64,000 nucleotides of DNA from Aristolochia californica (taxonomy: Eukaryota; Streptophyta; Magnoliopsida; Piperales; Aristolochiaceae). The notes beneath the pieces are model-generated. The model made no database searches. It saw only the letters and a list, made by a program, of their open reading frames with translations, and was not told where the DNA came from. Both the position numbers and the translations under genes were made by a program. Shown one piece after another: positions 37,601-44,259 of the stretch (positions are counted from its first letter, which is position 1; the number at the start of each line of letters is the position of its first letter). The DNA is taken from the NCBI GenBank assembly GCA_029961685.1, contig JARWKL010000005.1, positions 3,788,501 through 3,852,500 on the forward strand. Direction: 5' to 3'.

Positions 37601-40600
37601 GCTCGATGCCACCCCTACTTGGAAACCTATGAAGTAACCACAAATAGTATCATTGAGGAGGATGGAGTAAGAGGCCGAGGAAATACAGATTCTTATCCAG
37701 AATCACTTGCGCTCCCCAAAGCCCACACAGTCGAGGATGTCATCCAGAAGTTGCTAATTGATCTAGTCAAAAGCCTTTTCAAGGTCCAGCTTGATAATGA
37801 CCTTAGGTCTTTTTGAGCGCTTGAAGTGGTCGACGATCTCATGTGTAGCCATAGCCGAACCAAGGATGGAGCGACCATAGATGAAAGCACTTTGCCCTTG
37901 GTGGAAGATAGTCGGAAGGGCAGCCTTGAGTCGATGAGCAAGGACTCGAGCAATTATCTTGTAAGGACTAGAGACTAGGCTGATGGGCCTAAAGTCTCCT
38001 GGTGCTCCACAATGGATTTCTTGGGGACAAGGGCAATGAACAAGGCTCAAATAGCAAGATATGTGATTCCCTTGTGATAGAAGCTTCAGACCATGGAGAG
38101 GAGTATCGGCCAGCATCTTCAATAGAATTCCTCATTCCATCCAGGACAGCAACTTCAATTTCCTTACTGGAGAAAGGCGACATGTGGGGAGATTTTGGAT
38201 AGCTAAACACATTGAATAGTCGGCCAAAGTGGGCATTCTTTACCATATAAATCTGCATAATAGAAGCTCTATCCTTCTTTTGGCTGAGGCAATGGCGTGG
38301 AAGAACTTGGTGTTTCTATCGTCTTCAGCCAACCATCTGATGGGTGCCCATTGTTTCCATTGAATGCGCTCGCAGTGGGAGATGATTTGGAATTTGTTGA
38401 GAAGAGAAGTGCAAAGAGAGAATTCGGTGGGGGAGAGGGACCTTTGCTCTTCAATCTCATCAAGGCAAGAAATCTAAGATAAAAGCGAAGCATTTTCATC
38501 AGCAACAGCAGCAACACAGGCGAAGACCAGGCCTTAAGCTTGCCTTTTAGAGCCTTGAGTTTTTGGGGAGATTCCATCCAAAGGAAACAGAGACGGAGGC
38601 ACCAGACCACAAATCAGAGAGAAGGTTTTCAAATTCCTTTTCTAAGAGCCAGGAATTTTAAGCGGAAAGGCTTGGCTCCCCACCAGCCAGCTTTGGTGTC
38701 CAACTGTATAGGCCAATGATCCAAACTTTGAGTTGCCAGAGACAAATAATGAATTCTTTGAAGCTTTCCAGCAAGATCGCATAATTTTATTTTTCTTTCT
38801 TTTTTTTTCCAAATTGAGAAATTCTATTGAAAGGAAGGGAAAGATTACAGCAAGTGAAGCTTCAGAAGAACACAGTACAAAGCCTACAAAATCTGGCTAC
38901 CAAATAGCAAGTAAAAGCTTATCAGAACCCTCCTTAACAAAGGAGTTGGCACATTGTTAGCTGAGTGAAAAGTGTGAAATCTAGTAACACTTTGCTAAGT
39001 TAGAAGGAATTAGGTAATATTAAAACTTCAGCTTACTGATTCAGCTAATAAAAAAGTACATAATTAAGTGAAAACGTTACCTGGGAATGAAAGAAAATTT
39101 CATTAGTTAATATTAAAACCTTCAGTTACTGATTGGCTAAAAAAGCACCACATTATTATGTGAGAATATCATTAAAAATTCCTCATTCGCAATGCCTATA
39201 TAAACTCTGACATTAAGTCCATAATGAAAAGAAAACCTTGAAAAAATTCCACAATTGTTTACGTGAAATTCAATTATGATCAACAGGAGGTTGGAGAGAT
39301 GATCAAGAAATTCTACGATCATGACAAACAACTACAATACCTACGATCCTTCTCTGCCAGTGCATGTTCTAAAAGTACAGTGTACGCCACATCAACTGTA
39401 GATGGAGAGGCTAGATAGTCCTGCCAAAAGAAATGCTCCACTATTTAATACTGCATCATATAAGAAGGTTTAGTTTATCAAGAGTGTAATTCTTATTAAT
39501 TTGCAAAACTTACTGCAGAGACAAACCAAGCCTCTCTCTTGACACTCTAGTTTTGCTCTGAATTTCAATTTGTTGTCATGTTTACCATTTTGATTATGGG
39601 AAAATCAGGTTAAACAACCTATTATTAGTTTATGATTTGCCATTTATTAAGGGTGAGGCAGGATGCAAGACACAACAATAATAGGAATATCTGACAGAAA
39701 TTGGCTATTTTATTCACTGATGCACTCAAGTCACTAGCACCCCTGAAGTTGTAAATACTATGTCATTGTTTCAGTTGATGTAGCAAAAGGCAGTTCAGAG
39801 GAGAATCATTTGGTCTGTACATTGTATGTGAACCTTTGAGTAATTCCACCCGCTACTACTGTTTGTCTCAGATCAGTTTTTCGCAGATGGTAAAGAGCAA
39901 TAACATGGAACTCTGCAAGTCTATTCACGTAGTCTATGTTACTCTCTCTGGTCATTCAACTCCACAGAGTAGGAGTTTCTGGGCTTTCTACAAGGGCTCT
40001 ATGTCTGTAACAGCAATTTCTCTTAGACCCTCCTGGTGGAAGGGAATTCAGCAATTGTTAACAGCTGGATACCAAGAAAGCCTCCTCTTTGCACATTCTC
40101 TGTAAATTCAGAGATATCAGGAACTTCTGTTGGCCATAAACAATCTCCTTGGTTCGTACTCCTAAAAGTGCCCTCCACTTTGCTAATTCCTCAGTTAGGA
40201 ATAGACTTTCTCAGCTTTGTTGCAGGGATTCCAAAACTCTTGGGTTTTTTCCCTTCATCTTCCTTATTTTTGCTTTCATTTTTGCTCTTGTTCCCCTTAA
40301 GCCATCCTTCCATCGCTCCTTCAGGAGCCCCTTCTATTCTTTTCACTCCTTAATCTGATTTTCACGGCTTAAAAGAAAAGGACGGTAAAGAGCCAACACT
40401 TTTGGGCTATAAGTTGTCTAGAGATACTTGGATTTTCCACCCATTACTAGAGTAACCAACATGGCATCAAGAGGGCCTAAACTGGGGAACCAGAGCATAT
40501 CAATGTGCCTTTTGCATACTATCCTCCAAAAGAAGTCATTCATTTTTCCTTCTTAAATTAACATACTGACAGCAGCATCTCCACACCTTCCATACACTAA

Positions 40601-41609
40601 AATTGACCAGGGGATACACTGACGTTACTCCCTGACAGTAACGGGAGGTTTAAGATCAGTGATCAAGTTTATGTAAAAACAATACAGGTAACTACAAAAG
40701 GCAGATGTTACTGAAAAAGGTCTTGATAAAGGAAACTAAATCGTGGTACATGCGATCCATTGAGATAAAAAATACTTAGACCAAGTTAAACCACCCATGT
40801 TACTTCCCCTAACCTCGGGCCCGACATTTTGAAGCAAATGCATTTTTTATGAAACCAAGATATTGGTACTTACCACTAAAAGCTAGAGCAATGGAAGAAG
40901 CCAGAGGCAAATGCCAATATGCACTGGCATGATTGATTACAACTCATTGATTTGTACACTATTCCAACTACGTTATTCAGAAATAAACAACTCAAGATGC
41001 ACTGATAGAAAAATAAAAAAACTCCACAATATGACGAAAGTAATACACTACCAAAACTAGATAAACAAACAAGAGAATAAACCAGCTGAAGGAACTCTTT
41101 TGGTTGAAATCATAGTTCTATCAAACAAAACGTAACTGCCTCCACAAAATCTTGTCAATAACTGCAATACAAACTAAACCATGCCGACGAGGTACGCCGA
41201 TATGACAAAACCAAACAAATAATGCAACTTCAATGAGGCAAACGCAAATCAAAGTAACTCGAGCAGCAAATCAGGTGGAAAGAAAATTGAATCGATGTCA
41301 AAAGGCGGACAGAGAGGACTTGCGAGGCACGCTTTTCAGGATCAAAAATAAGAAACAAGACGAAAACAAACGGGAATTACTCACCCGAAGAGTCCTGGCA
41401 GCCTCCGAAGAAACTGTAGAAGGGTTGCTGTGGTGCAATGAAGAAGAGAGACAATCGGCAACAGCTCGTCGCAGTGGCTCGGGCGGCTTCCTTCCGAACA
41501 AAGATCTGTGGCGCTGAGATATCGCTCCCACCTGTAATCTCGAATACGCGGGACTCCTGGAAGGGCTGAAAGTGAGCTTCTTCATCAATCCCGTAAAGTG
41601 TTCGTCCAT
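1990..41609 (-). CDS. ARM-repeat type plant protein (At1g27595-like), 3'-incomplete, giant introns
   Basis: I assembled eleven coding exons on the minus strand with consistent phase: 41,385-41,609; 39,341-39,420; 18,621-18,671; 7,303-7,833; 6,394-6,655; 6,076-6,137; 4,354-4,533; 4,166-4,217; 3,800-4,087; 2,504-2,614; 1,990-2,178. Together they give 2,031 bases (677 codons) with no internal stop; the end lies beyond position 1. The product begins [17 protein letters not shown] and has leucine-rich helical stretches ([32 protein letters not shown]) like ARM/HEAT helices, separated by serine-rich and acidic linkers. I remember this pattern from Arabidopsis At1g27595, which I recall as related to the symplekin/Pta1 N-terminus; that link is from memory and unchecked, and the cellular role is unknown to me. 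An in-frame Met at 41,678 is an alternative start. The least certain junction is exon 5 to 6: donor gttcat, with two nearby acceptors 4 bases apart; I chose the one that keeps frame. Confidence 0.72.
2993..3424 (+). mobile_element. Complete TRIM retrotransposon with AAAGT target duplication
   Basis: Two near-identical repeats of about 116-119 bases (2,993-3,111 and 3,309-3,424) begin TGTTAAGGAATAG (5' copy; the first bases of the 3' copy are altered) and end CTTAACA. Directly after the first is TGGTATCAGAGC (3,112-3,123), a primer binding site complementary to initiator methionine tRNA. A purine tract that has become a run of 17 G (3,292-3,308) precedes the second repeat. The sequence is flanked by AAAGT at 2,988-2,992 and AAAGT at 3,425-3,429. 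At 432 bases with no coding capacity, this fits a terminal-repeat retrotransposon in miniature. It lies in intron 9 of the host gene. The interior is several degenerate copies of a unit of about 43 bases built on 'CTAAACTATCCACTTGTAGA'. Confidence 0.88.
5180..5367 (+). mobile_element. 5'-truncated LINE 3' end with 38-base poly(A)
   Basis: The plus strand encodes the very C-terminus of a LINE RNase H region ([21 protein letters not shown]), followed by a short 3' UTR and an uninterrupted A tract at 5,330-5,367. It lies in intron 6 of the host gene. Only about 150 bases of the element were copied. The long, pure A tail suggests a comparatively recent insertion. Confidence 0.8.
5941..6100 (-). 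repeat. Tandem duplication of the exon 6 end and its splice donor
   Basis: A unit of about 75 bases is present twice in tandem (about 5,948-6,024 and 6,025-6,100). Both copies contain a version of the exon 6 3' end (on the minus strand, TATCGATGTTATAG then gta). The higher-coordinate copy is the one in frame with the rest of exon 6. The lower copy is an extra, decaying donor inside intron 6. Confidence 0.65.
8100..8660 (-). mobile_element. Decayed LINE 3' region (RNase H), minus strand
   Basis: The minus-strand translation between about 8,436 and 8,660 shows a broken LINE RNase H region (FGACDSLKA, then [16 protein letters not shown]). It resembles the 'aelhgll ... GDSqvvi.W ... PWR' region of the other LINEs here but with frameshifts. 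The lower-coordinate end has the A/T-rich tail region typical of these elements. It lies in intron 3 of the host gene and is the left border of a long direct duplication. Confidence 0.55.
8600..9238. repeat. Direct repeat copy A (pair with 9,614-10,246)
   Basis: About 640 bases, from 'gaaaacaccaccacctccctc' through 'cgaagaagtttgacattc', recur almost unchanged about 1 kb downstream. The repeat includes a segment starting TGATGTATTACGTGGCTC at 8,635. A similar but more diverged segment starts near 16,341, just before Copia reverse transcriptase remnants, so this part is probably an LTR. It also contains an A/T-rich stretch rich in 'ggatatctgaatcc'-like words. No coding region was seen. Confidence 0.7.
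9400..9610 (+). mobile_element. Short LINE reverse-transcriptase fragment
   Basis: Between the two direct repeats the plus strand shows a short stretch matching the LINE RT region after the catalytic box ([22 protein letters not shown]). The same segment reads '[21 protein letters not shown]' in the intact LINE at 32-37 kb. No frame is maintained beyond it. Confidence 0.6.
9614..10246. repeat. Direct repeat copy B (pair with 8,600-9,238)
   Basis: This is the second copy of the 640-base direct repeat, with small deletions (for example a shorter GAAGAAG tract and a shorter ttagtaag segment). It ends in a run of T followed by a run of 16 G (about 10,248-10,263). The two copies plus the LINE fragment between them look like a local duplication within intron 3, or two LTRs of a deleted element. 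Confidence 0.7.
10262..11580. repeat. Non-coding repeat with an AT-rich core and an abrupt GC-rich flank
   Basis: Positions about 10,500-11,060 are almost pure A/T. At about 11,095 the composition switches sharply to C/G-rich, then to GA-rich until about 11,460. The ends carry related words ('ctacaatgaacttgaa' near 10,267; 'ttcattgtacacttgaagt' near 11,560), which could be degenerate inverted ends. A related stretch with 'attcgcaaaataggt' occurs at about 42,088-42,200 outside this intron, so it is probably a dispersed non-autonomous element. The long open frames here are low-complexity and I do not call a gene. Confidence 0.35.
11600..15857 (+). mobile_element. Near full-length but inactivated L1-type LINE, plus strand
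   Basis: ORF2 starts at 11,714 ([19 protein letters not shown]) and its pieces run to about 15,790. In order they are: an apurinic-type endonuclease (AGIYGASG; a DHWP motif near 12,340), reverse transcriptase ([51 protein letters not shown]), a cysteine/histidine linker (CPFC-like region near 14,935) and RNase H ([21 protein letters not shown]). An A-rich tail follows at about 15,838-15,857. Frameshifts and stops break it at least near 12,100, 12,880, 13,505, 13,822, 14,200 and 14,880. A run of 20 C lies at 13,951-13,970. It lies antisense in intron 3 of the host gene. Confidence 0.88.
16340..17780 (+). mobile_element. Decayed Copia retrotransposon (LTR plus RT remnant), plus strand
   Basis: A sequence beginning TGATGTAGTACATGGCTC (about 16,341) resembles the candidate LTRs at 8,635 and 9,649. 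It is followed by Copia reverse transcriptase pieces: [12 protein letters not shown], then a KARFIAKGY region, then [10 protein letters not shown] (about 17,335), then [15 protein letters not shown] and a later YATVTRPE region. Frameshifts and stops are frequent, and gag, protease and integrase are missing between LTR and RT. It lies in intron 3 of the host gene. Confidence 0.72.
17781..18620. other. Intron 3 sequence with no recognisable gene
   Basis: I see no supported coding region or RNA gene here. The stretch at about 18,000-18,330 is less A/T-rich than its surroundings and may be repeat-derived. A (GA)n tract (about 18,598-18,612) lies eight bases inside the intron from the exon 3 splice donor. 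Confidence 0.5.
20291..20672 (-). repeat. Third, internally deleted LTR copy inside the Copia element
   Basis: This begins TGTTAGGAATTAGATGCCC like the outer LTRs and ends in 'gattaggctccacaactt', about 382 bases against 469-496 for the outer ones. It is separated from the 3' LTR by about 76 bases that include the purine tract. This arrangement suggests LTR-LTR recombination between tandem copies, or insertion of a second element next to the first. Confidence 0.65.
24203..24440 (-). mobile_element. LINE 3' end inserted in the Copia gag region
   Basis: On the minus strand the sequence encodes the LINE C-terminal motif ([20 protein letters not shown]) followed by a 3' UTR and an A tract (T run at about 24,206-24,217 on the plus strand). 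The insertion is younger than the Copia copy it interrupts. Just beyond it a segment of about 35 bases ('tgtggttttctccgatgcc...') is duplicated in tandem. Confidence 0.65.
26957..27982 (+). pseudogene. Possible endogenous virus capsid-like sequence fused to a LINE 3' part
   Basis: From about 26,957 the frame of the LINE RNase H continues without a stop into unrelated protein. It passes through a glycine/arginine-rich stretch and then a region with aromatic and tryptophan-rich motifs ([29 protein letters not shown]) up to a stop at 27,380. The similarity-type composition then appears to continue in other frames (about 27,380-27,490; 27,501-27,785; 27,801-27,980), so the reading frame is broken at least twice. 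The overall look reminds me of partitivirus coat-protein-like sequences known to be integrated in plant genomes, but I could not compare it with any database. It may instead be an unrecognised host gene fragment. It has no intron signals and ends at the edge of a truncated TRIM. Confidence 0.35.
27983..28377 (+). mobile_element. TRIM copy with truncated 5' LTR
   Basis: This is the same family as the TRIM at 2,993. It has only the last part of the 5' LTR (ggctagtcattttgggat..., from 27,983) and a degraded primer site (GGTATCAAAGC, about 28,009-28,019). Five internal repeats of about 43 bases follow, with the 'cttgtagagccacaaa' core, then a purine tract GTGAGGGGGAG, and a full 3' LTR (28,260-28,377, TGTTAAGG to CTTAACA). 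It lies between the capsid-like sequence and an older LINE in intron 2. Confidence 0.82.
28378..29494 (-). mobile_element. Old LINE, segment 1 (RT C-terminus and linker)
   Basis: Minus-strand pieces: the region after the RT core at about 29,200-29,430 ([28 protein letters not shown]) and the linker at about 28,361-28,747 (HVLHMEC). A run of 35 T at about 28,575-28,609 replaces part of the linker. The RNase H end is missing at the TRIM border. This is the 3'-most segment of a LINE that continues at 31,244-31,592 and 37,626-38,760 beyond two hAT insertions. Confidence 0.78.
29503..31235. mobile_element. Non-autonomous hAT-type element with perfect 8-base target duplication
   Basis: Both ends carry TAGGGGTGGCATCGAATCGA as terminal inverted repeats (23 bases identical). 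The flanks are GCCCCAGA at 29,495-29,502 and GCCCCAGA at 31,236-31,243. An 8-base duplication with these ends is the hAT superfamily signature. The element is 1,733 bases and encodes no transposase. The subterminal regions are rich in 'gctcgag'-type words, and the centre holds a GC/GA-rich stretch (about 30,600-31,050). It interrupts the RT of an older LINE exactly at a TYLGL motif. Its halves are present in inverted order in the element at 31,601-37,617. Confidence 0.88.
31244..31592 (-). mobile_element. Old LINE, segment 2 (RT catalytic core)
   Basis: The minus strand carries the RT catalytic region: GDPLSPF near 31,568 (the preceding GIRQ now has a stop codon), [12 protein letters not shown] near 31,450, and up to PTTYLGL at 31,244. 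It directly joins segment 1 once the hAT-type element and one target copy are removed. Confidence 0.8.
32402..36511 (-). CDS. LINE ORF2: endonuclease, reverse transcriptase, RNase H polyprotein
   Basis: This is an uninterrupted frame of 1369 residues that would copy the element's RNA into a nicked chromosomal target. Residues 1 to about 225 are an apurinic-type endonuclease ([31 protein letters not shown]). RT motifs follow: [12 protein letters not shown] near 513, [11 protein letters not shown] near 585, [11 protein letters not shown] near 643 and LQFADDS near 687, with FADD as the catalytic box. A Cys/His linker ([18 protein letters not shown]) is near 1090. RNase H starts near 1235 ([10 protein letters not shown]), with GDSQVIINW near 1303 and [14 protein letters not shown] near the end. 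The start overlaps the ORF1 stop as ATGA. No stop or frameshift is visible and the catalytic acidic residues I can see are present, so the protein may be functional. Confidence 0.93.
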   Translation of the reverse strand: MIVLSWNVRGLGSLAKRALVRAALFDVKPKIAILLETKIQSFDYSTVCNIWYDSNPAWAHVAAIGHSGGIIVIWDPIAFDAISVLPGRYSIGIQLRDHNLGTCWALAGIYGPTRYRDRASFWEEIFQLVQLWDLPWLIGGDFNATLSCSDKCPPASRTSSTMRAFSDFINSVALSEIPLSGKKFTWTNCQNPPILSKLDRFFSNIEWNLLFPNTSGQVLNKIGSDHWPIQLNSRPLAWEKSPFRFENAWLLTTAFIPSLKSWWLELENHPNPGWALPRKLKALKAKIRMWDKNHRVSAASQKDSIRRRISELDLLEEQRLISPTEFLLRNKLNAEYRTFLHSDSVRWKQRSRFRWMAEGDGNTKFFHSIASARRRTNRITALCNGDQVVTDSASISNLLVKYFSELYSEVCFRRPKIHQLNFERISTEDAMDLEKPFSSEEIERAVLGLPKDKAPGPDGFNGEFYHCFWDLLKNDVCAFVHNFHQVGITHSGIGASFIALIPKKTNSEEPKDFRPISLISSSYKIIGRLLANRLKAVLYKVINPCQSAFIRDRNILDSSLTAHELLHSFKKSSLPRFVLKIDFEKAFDRVDWKLVDYLFDRMGFGTRWKFWMRSCISSPSYSVLVNGKPRGYFKSSRGIRQGDPLSPFIFTLIGEYLTSMIRFAKRSGWLSPIFSDPIQDVPILQFADDSILFGEGSMRQIKRMKAILNIFELTSGQKISWEKTTIFGFNIDASILNSMANYLGCKVASIPSTYLGLPLTPFLPSKNSWFPVVERLEKRLASWKGKFLSKAGKLVLIKSCLHGIPSYFLSLYNCPASIRDRIEFLKRRFLWDGPNGEKKVNLVKWVDVCKPIVMGGLGIRDVATTNKSLLLKWVWKYNMQPNLLWRRMVASKSGKERGWWTEGGRFYKLSPVWKKIAKLLPCFKAAVKCYIGSGENTLFWSDWWIGTSSLEESYPLLFQLSRSRSSMISDHWQSSGGWTLHLRRALNDSETVEATGLINLLSGVALKNSSDILIWTPNKQGMFSSASTYHHLISYHPLHAEHPVTFAWSLPIPPRIKFFIWTVCLKKILTSDALQRRGINIPNPECPFCNTSPETADHTLLHCEYAHKIWTELMDKIGLLYCPSQDLLNTIYTLVSSHLPKLGKILISCCVGHIVWNLWKERNNRKFNQKSIPRNILCDQIVGQVSSWVLLRKEFCDLRATNMRENWRNVAKMSLISKAPIMIEWTRPPPGHFKLNFDGSAFGCPGPAGFGGVIHDDQANLLYTYAGPVGVSDSTCAELHGLLNGLKLFKQKKDGALLIEGDSQVIINWCSKPSKPPWRHWKIYDEICNLTSDLLCTWKHVPRSANHLADVQAKKGVTLQHLVVEEMPF
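36508..37017 (-). CDS. LINE ORF1-like proline-rich protein
   Basis: The frame is 169 residues from the Met at 37,017. The same frame is open to a Met at 37,137, but that upstream start lies in the flanking hAT sequence outside the LINE. The product begins [12 protein letters not shown], has a basic segment ([13 protein letters not shown]), then a proline-rich middle, and an acidic C-terminus ([15 protein letters not shown]). I see no CCHC zinc knuckle and no RRM/DUF4283-type fold, which plant L1 ORF1 proteins normally have. It may therefore be a reduced ORF1, or the element may be missing upstream ORF1 sequence. Its TGA overlaps the ORF2 ATG as ATGA, an arrangement suited to termination-reinitiation. 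Confidence 0.7.
   Translation of the reverse strand: MENSNPKPFTPPFHTNTEKQIATTPFRYTYSRKKEAGKTKAKLGNPTPSETNKDKDKIKDTTPPPSPPPNSPPVLPMEFPHDWYDLPPAFPYGIPPIWSDLPPTITSESTLAKAFTPNPRDELLLFLLEQEQSFPREEFSEMTELANIFCAGYTEAGAVERNINSHRSP
37626..38765 (-). mobile_element. Old LINE, segment 3 (endonuclease end to RT start)
   Basis: Minus-strand pieces: RT fingers ([20 protein letters not shown] near 38,010; [11 protein letters not shown] near 37,770), the APE-RT linker ([12 protein letters not shown] near 38,550; a WLAED-type region near 38,330) and the end of the endonuclease (DHWPIQL near 38,715). The 5' end is lost near 38,765. With segments 1 and 2 this makes one older LINE split by two hAT-type insertions. 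Stops and frameshifts are common. Confidence 0.78.
38780..38965 (-). mobile_element. Probable LINE 3' tail remnant
   Basis: A T-rich tract (38,783-38,809) is followed by 'gagaaattctattgaaagg' and A-rich sequence ending in 'ggagttggcacattgttagctg'. This resembles the poly(A) and 3' UTR ends of other minus-strand LINEs here. No diagnostic protein motif survives, so the call rests on layout only. Confidence 0.35.
39840..40330 (+). mobile_element. Possible decayed LINE RNase H remnant in intron 1
   Basis: A short plus-strand motif ([10 protein letters not shown], about 40,039) resembles the LINE RNase H motif [10 protein letters not shown]. Nearby sequence is compatible with the surrounding RNase H region but is heavily broken. 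No tail was identified. Confidence 0.35.
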
Positions 41610-43416
41610 GGCCAAATTTTTGTCCGTCCCTTCTTCGACAAGATTGGCTCTTAGCCTCACTAACTGTCTGAATCTCACTCTCTACATTTGAAGAATAGGC
41701 GACTGCAGAGAAGGTACATTTCTGGTTTCCTAGTTCGGGCGAGTGAGAAACGAGGACAGAGATCTGAAGAAAATGGAATTTTATTCTTTTGCTGGGCTTT
41801 TAGAATAAGCAAGCGTCAAGTGCGTCAATTCGCGACAGTGAGAGACCAACTTGGCGGGGGCACATTTGTCAATTATCCATGGCCGGGTCTCCGTACTCTT
41901 TTCTTCTCGCCGGTCCGCAGGACTATTCTTTCGGCCATAACGAGTACAAAACGCGCGTTTTGCAGTGAATAAATAAAAAATAATATAATATTTTTAAAAA
42001 AGATAAATGAGAAAAATCTTGGAGAAAGAGCCAACTAAGGCCTAGGGAGAGGGAGAAGAGAATAAGGAGAATCACGAGGAAAGTTGATAATTCGCAAAAT
42101 AGGTAAGAATCAACTTACTCCCATTTTTACCTGAGCAAATGAAATGGTGTAATCTCACTTCAATTAAATTTTTTTTACACTAACACAATTTTTTTATGAA
42201 CTAAATAATACGGGGGAATTCATTCCAATTAAGTATCAAAATAGGTTATGTGAGTTAACTTAGTCAAGTCCCAAAGATAATGTGATCAATTTCTTATCTG
42301 TCAGCCTTATCCTTCATATTTCACCTTCTATTTAACAAATGGATAATTATGATTAGAACTAGAAATGTGAAGGATAAGGTAGGTGTACTTAAGATAACAC
42401 TCGTTAAAGTCTTGAGTTTATGTAAGAAACCAAAGTCTTCACTATGTGATAGTCACTTGCCTTTTAGAAAGGTCTGAAGTAAACTCTAGACCTATGTTTT
42501 GTGGAACATTGGTTTTCCATGTAACTTCCAATACTATATTGAGGTCACAAAAAGTGCACTCCCTATTGGGACCAGAATTTTAGGTAGATGTTGAATCACT
42601 ACTTTTTTTGCCTTCACCACCAAATCGGCCTTCTCTTTTTTTTCCTCTACCATAGTTGCCACTCTCATACCTTGGGAGATCAAGGCAGAGTTTTCTTACC
42701 TATTTGACTAAGATAGCCTTTTTGTTTGGGATCCCGAGCTTTGTAGCACAAACTTTGTCAAATATAAGGTCTAGTAGAGGAGCTAAGTACCTATTTTTTG
42801 GTAACTTCCATATAGGACTGTAAGTAGGCAAGACATATGACAGAGATACCTCGAAATCTAGTACAGTATTTACGAAGATTGGCATTTTGATTTGCCATAT
42901 ACATTTATTAGAAAATATCATAAATCTTCTGAAGACTTTCAAACTTGAAACAAGTTTCAAAAAGATCTCTAGCTGTATTCTTATAATTAAAATTAAAGTT
43001 ATTCTTATAAAAAATTATTTTATTTATTTTTTTATAAATAATATGCATAAAATTTTATCTTTGAAAAAAAATTAAAATATAATACTATTAGAAAAATTAA
43101 GTAACTAAAAAGAGTATTAAGATATATTTAAATAATAAAATTTAAAATAATTAAAATTCTACATAGTAAAGATAAGTCTTCTATATGTTCTTTATCGAAT
43201 ATAGACTTTATAGTCAGTTTTTTGTATCCCAAATTACTCTCTCCACTCTCTCAAGTCTCAACGGTTCAGCTATTAAAAAACTGTTTATCTCCTGAAAAAT
43301 CCGAAGGAGCTCGAGTTGTTCTTGAAAACACTCGACCTCCCTTCCTGTAATATACATAGAGAGTCTTCATGTTTGACTAATAACTGCGCATTATCTTTCA
43401 TTTAAGAATCAAGAAT
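41610..43416. other. Intergenic region upstream of the ARM-type gene
   Basis: This is presumably the promoter and 5' UTR of the minus-strand gene (41,610 to about 41,950), followed by AT-rich sequence. About 42,030-42,200 carries a GA-rich stretch and the 'attcgcaaaataggt' word shared with 11,477-11,560, so probably a dispersed repeat. The region at 42,980-43,160 is very AT-rich. I see no supported gene. Confidence 0.5.
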
Positions 43417-44246
43417 ATGGTAATTAAAGGGCTTCATCAATCACCGATCAACAACGGAGTCTCCGCTACTTTTCAGAGATATTCAAACGATTTCTGGGTG
43501 AGGAAGAGCTACATTTTCAGAGCAGTGTCGAACCCTGCAAAAAACACTAAGGGCCTCCATGAAAAGCTCGCGAAGATCAATTCGAAATCAAACGTCCTAA
43601 CATATCCCTTACCCAGGTTAAGTTTCCTGTCAACCTGGTAATCCATCCTAATCTGGGTTTCTCGGGACTCCGCTTAAATTGCGCAACCTTCGTCATCCAC
43701 TTCCAAGTTCCAACTACACGCGACTCTCTGCTCCATATCCATTTTCCGAAGCTCTTCTCCATTGTGTAACTAATCACCTCCACTATATTCTCTGTAACAC
43801 TACTGGAAATAGTTATACTAGTAGCAGCGGACAGAGAAGTGAAAGAAAAAAAACAAAGAAGTAAATGAGTTCATGGTTTGATGCGTTGGTAGCTGCAGAT
43901 TTGTTTAATAATTCGAAACCAAAAAGAACCATTATACTGTGTAAAAGATTCAATTTGGAGAAGATAAGATCAAGAAAGTGTCGCGGAAATCATGTGCAGG
44001 AATTCTCTGGTAGGATCAGCCGATCGGAGTGGGAGAACCCGGGCAACTTTTAGATTCGATTGCGTATTCAATGAAGCCATGGCGAGCCAGTCGGTTCATT
44101 ATTGCAAATCAACGGATGACGCCACTGCCACTGGTGACAGGGTTGAGGAATTGGGAAACGATGCGGGGCATGAAGTTAGTTTTCTAATCCCGTTCGGGTT
44201 TTTTTTGGGTTCGGATTTCAAATTTATAGTTCGGATTTAGGTTTGG
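43417..44246 (+). pseudogene. Unidentified coding-like region, perhaps a gene remnant
   Basis: A plus-strand frame starts at 43,417 (MVIKGLHQSPINNGV) and reads plausibly non-repetitive protein to about 43,617, where a gttaagt donor could follow PLPR. A second plausible stretch lies at 43,992-44,180 (begins MCRNSLVGSADRSG, ends before a gttagt). I could not join them with confidence or recognise a family, and no later exons were found before the ACR9 gene on the other strand. It could be the 5' part of a broken gene, a short lineage-specific gene, or chance. Confidence 0.25.
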
Positions 44247-44259
44247 CAAACCCGACACC

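Larger units (their letters stand above)
31601..37617. mobile_element. Second hAT-type element, opposite orientation, carrying an inserted LINE
   Basis: The ends are TAGGGGTGGCATCGAACTGAGCC on the left and a GATGCCACCCCTA end on the right. The flanks are CTTGGGAG (31,593-31,600) and CTTGGAAA (37,618-37,625), an imperfect 8-base duplication. The left end matches the right end of the element at 29,503-31,235, and the right 475 bases match that element's left end, so the two are family members in opposite orientations. Removing the LINE at 32,343-37,110 leaves an element of about 1.24 kb. No transposase is encoded. Confidence 0.8.
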
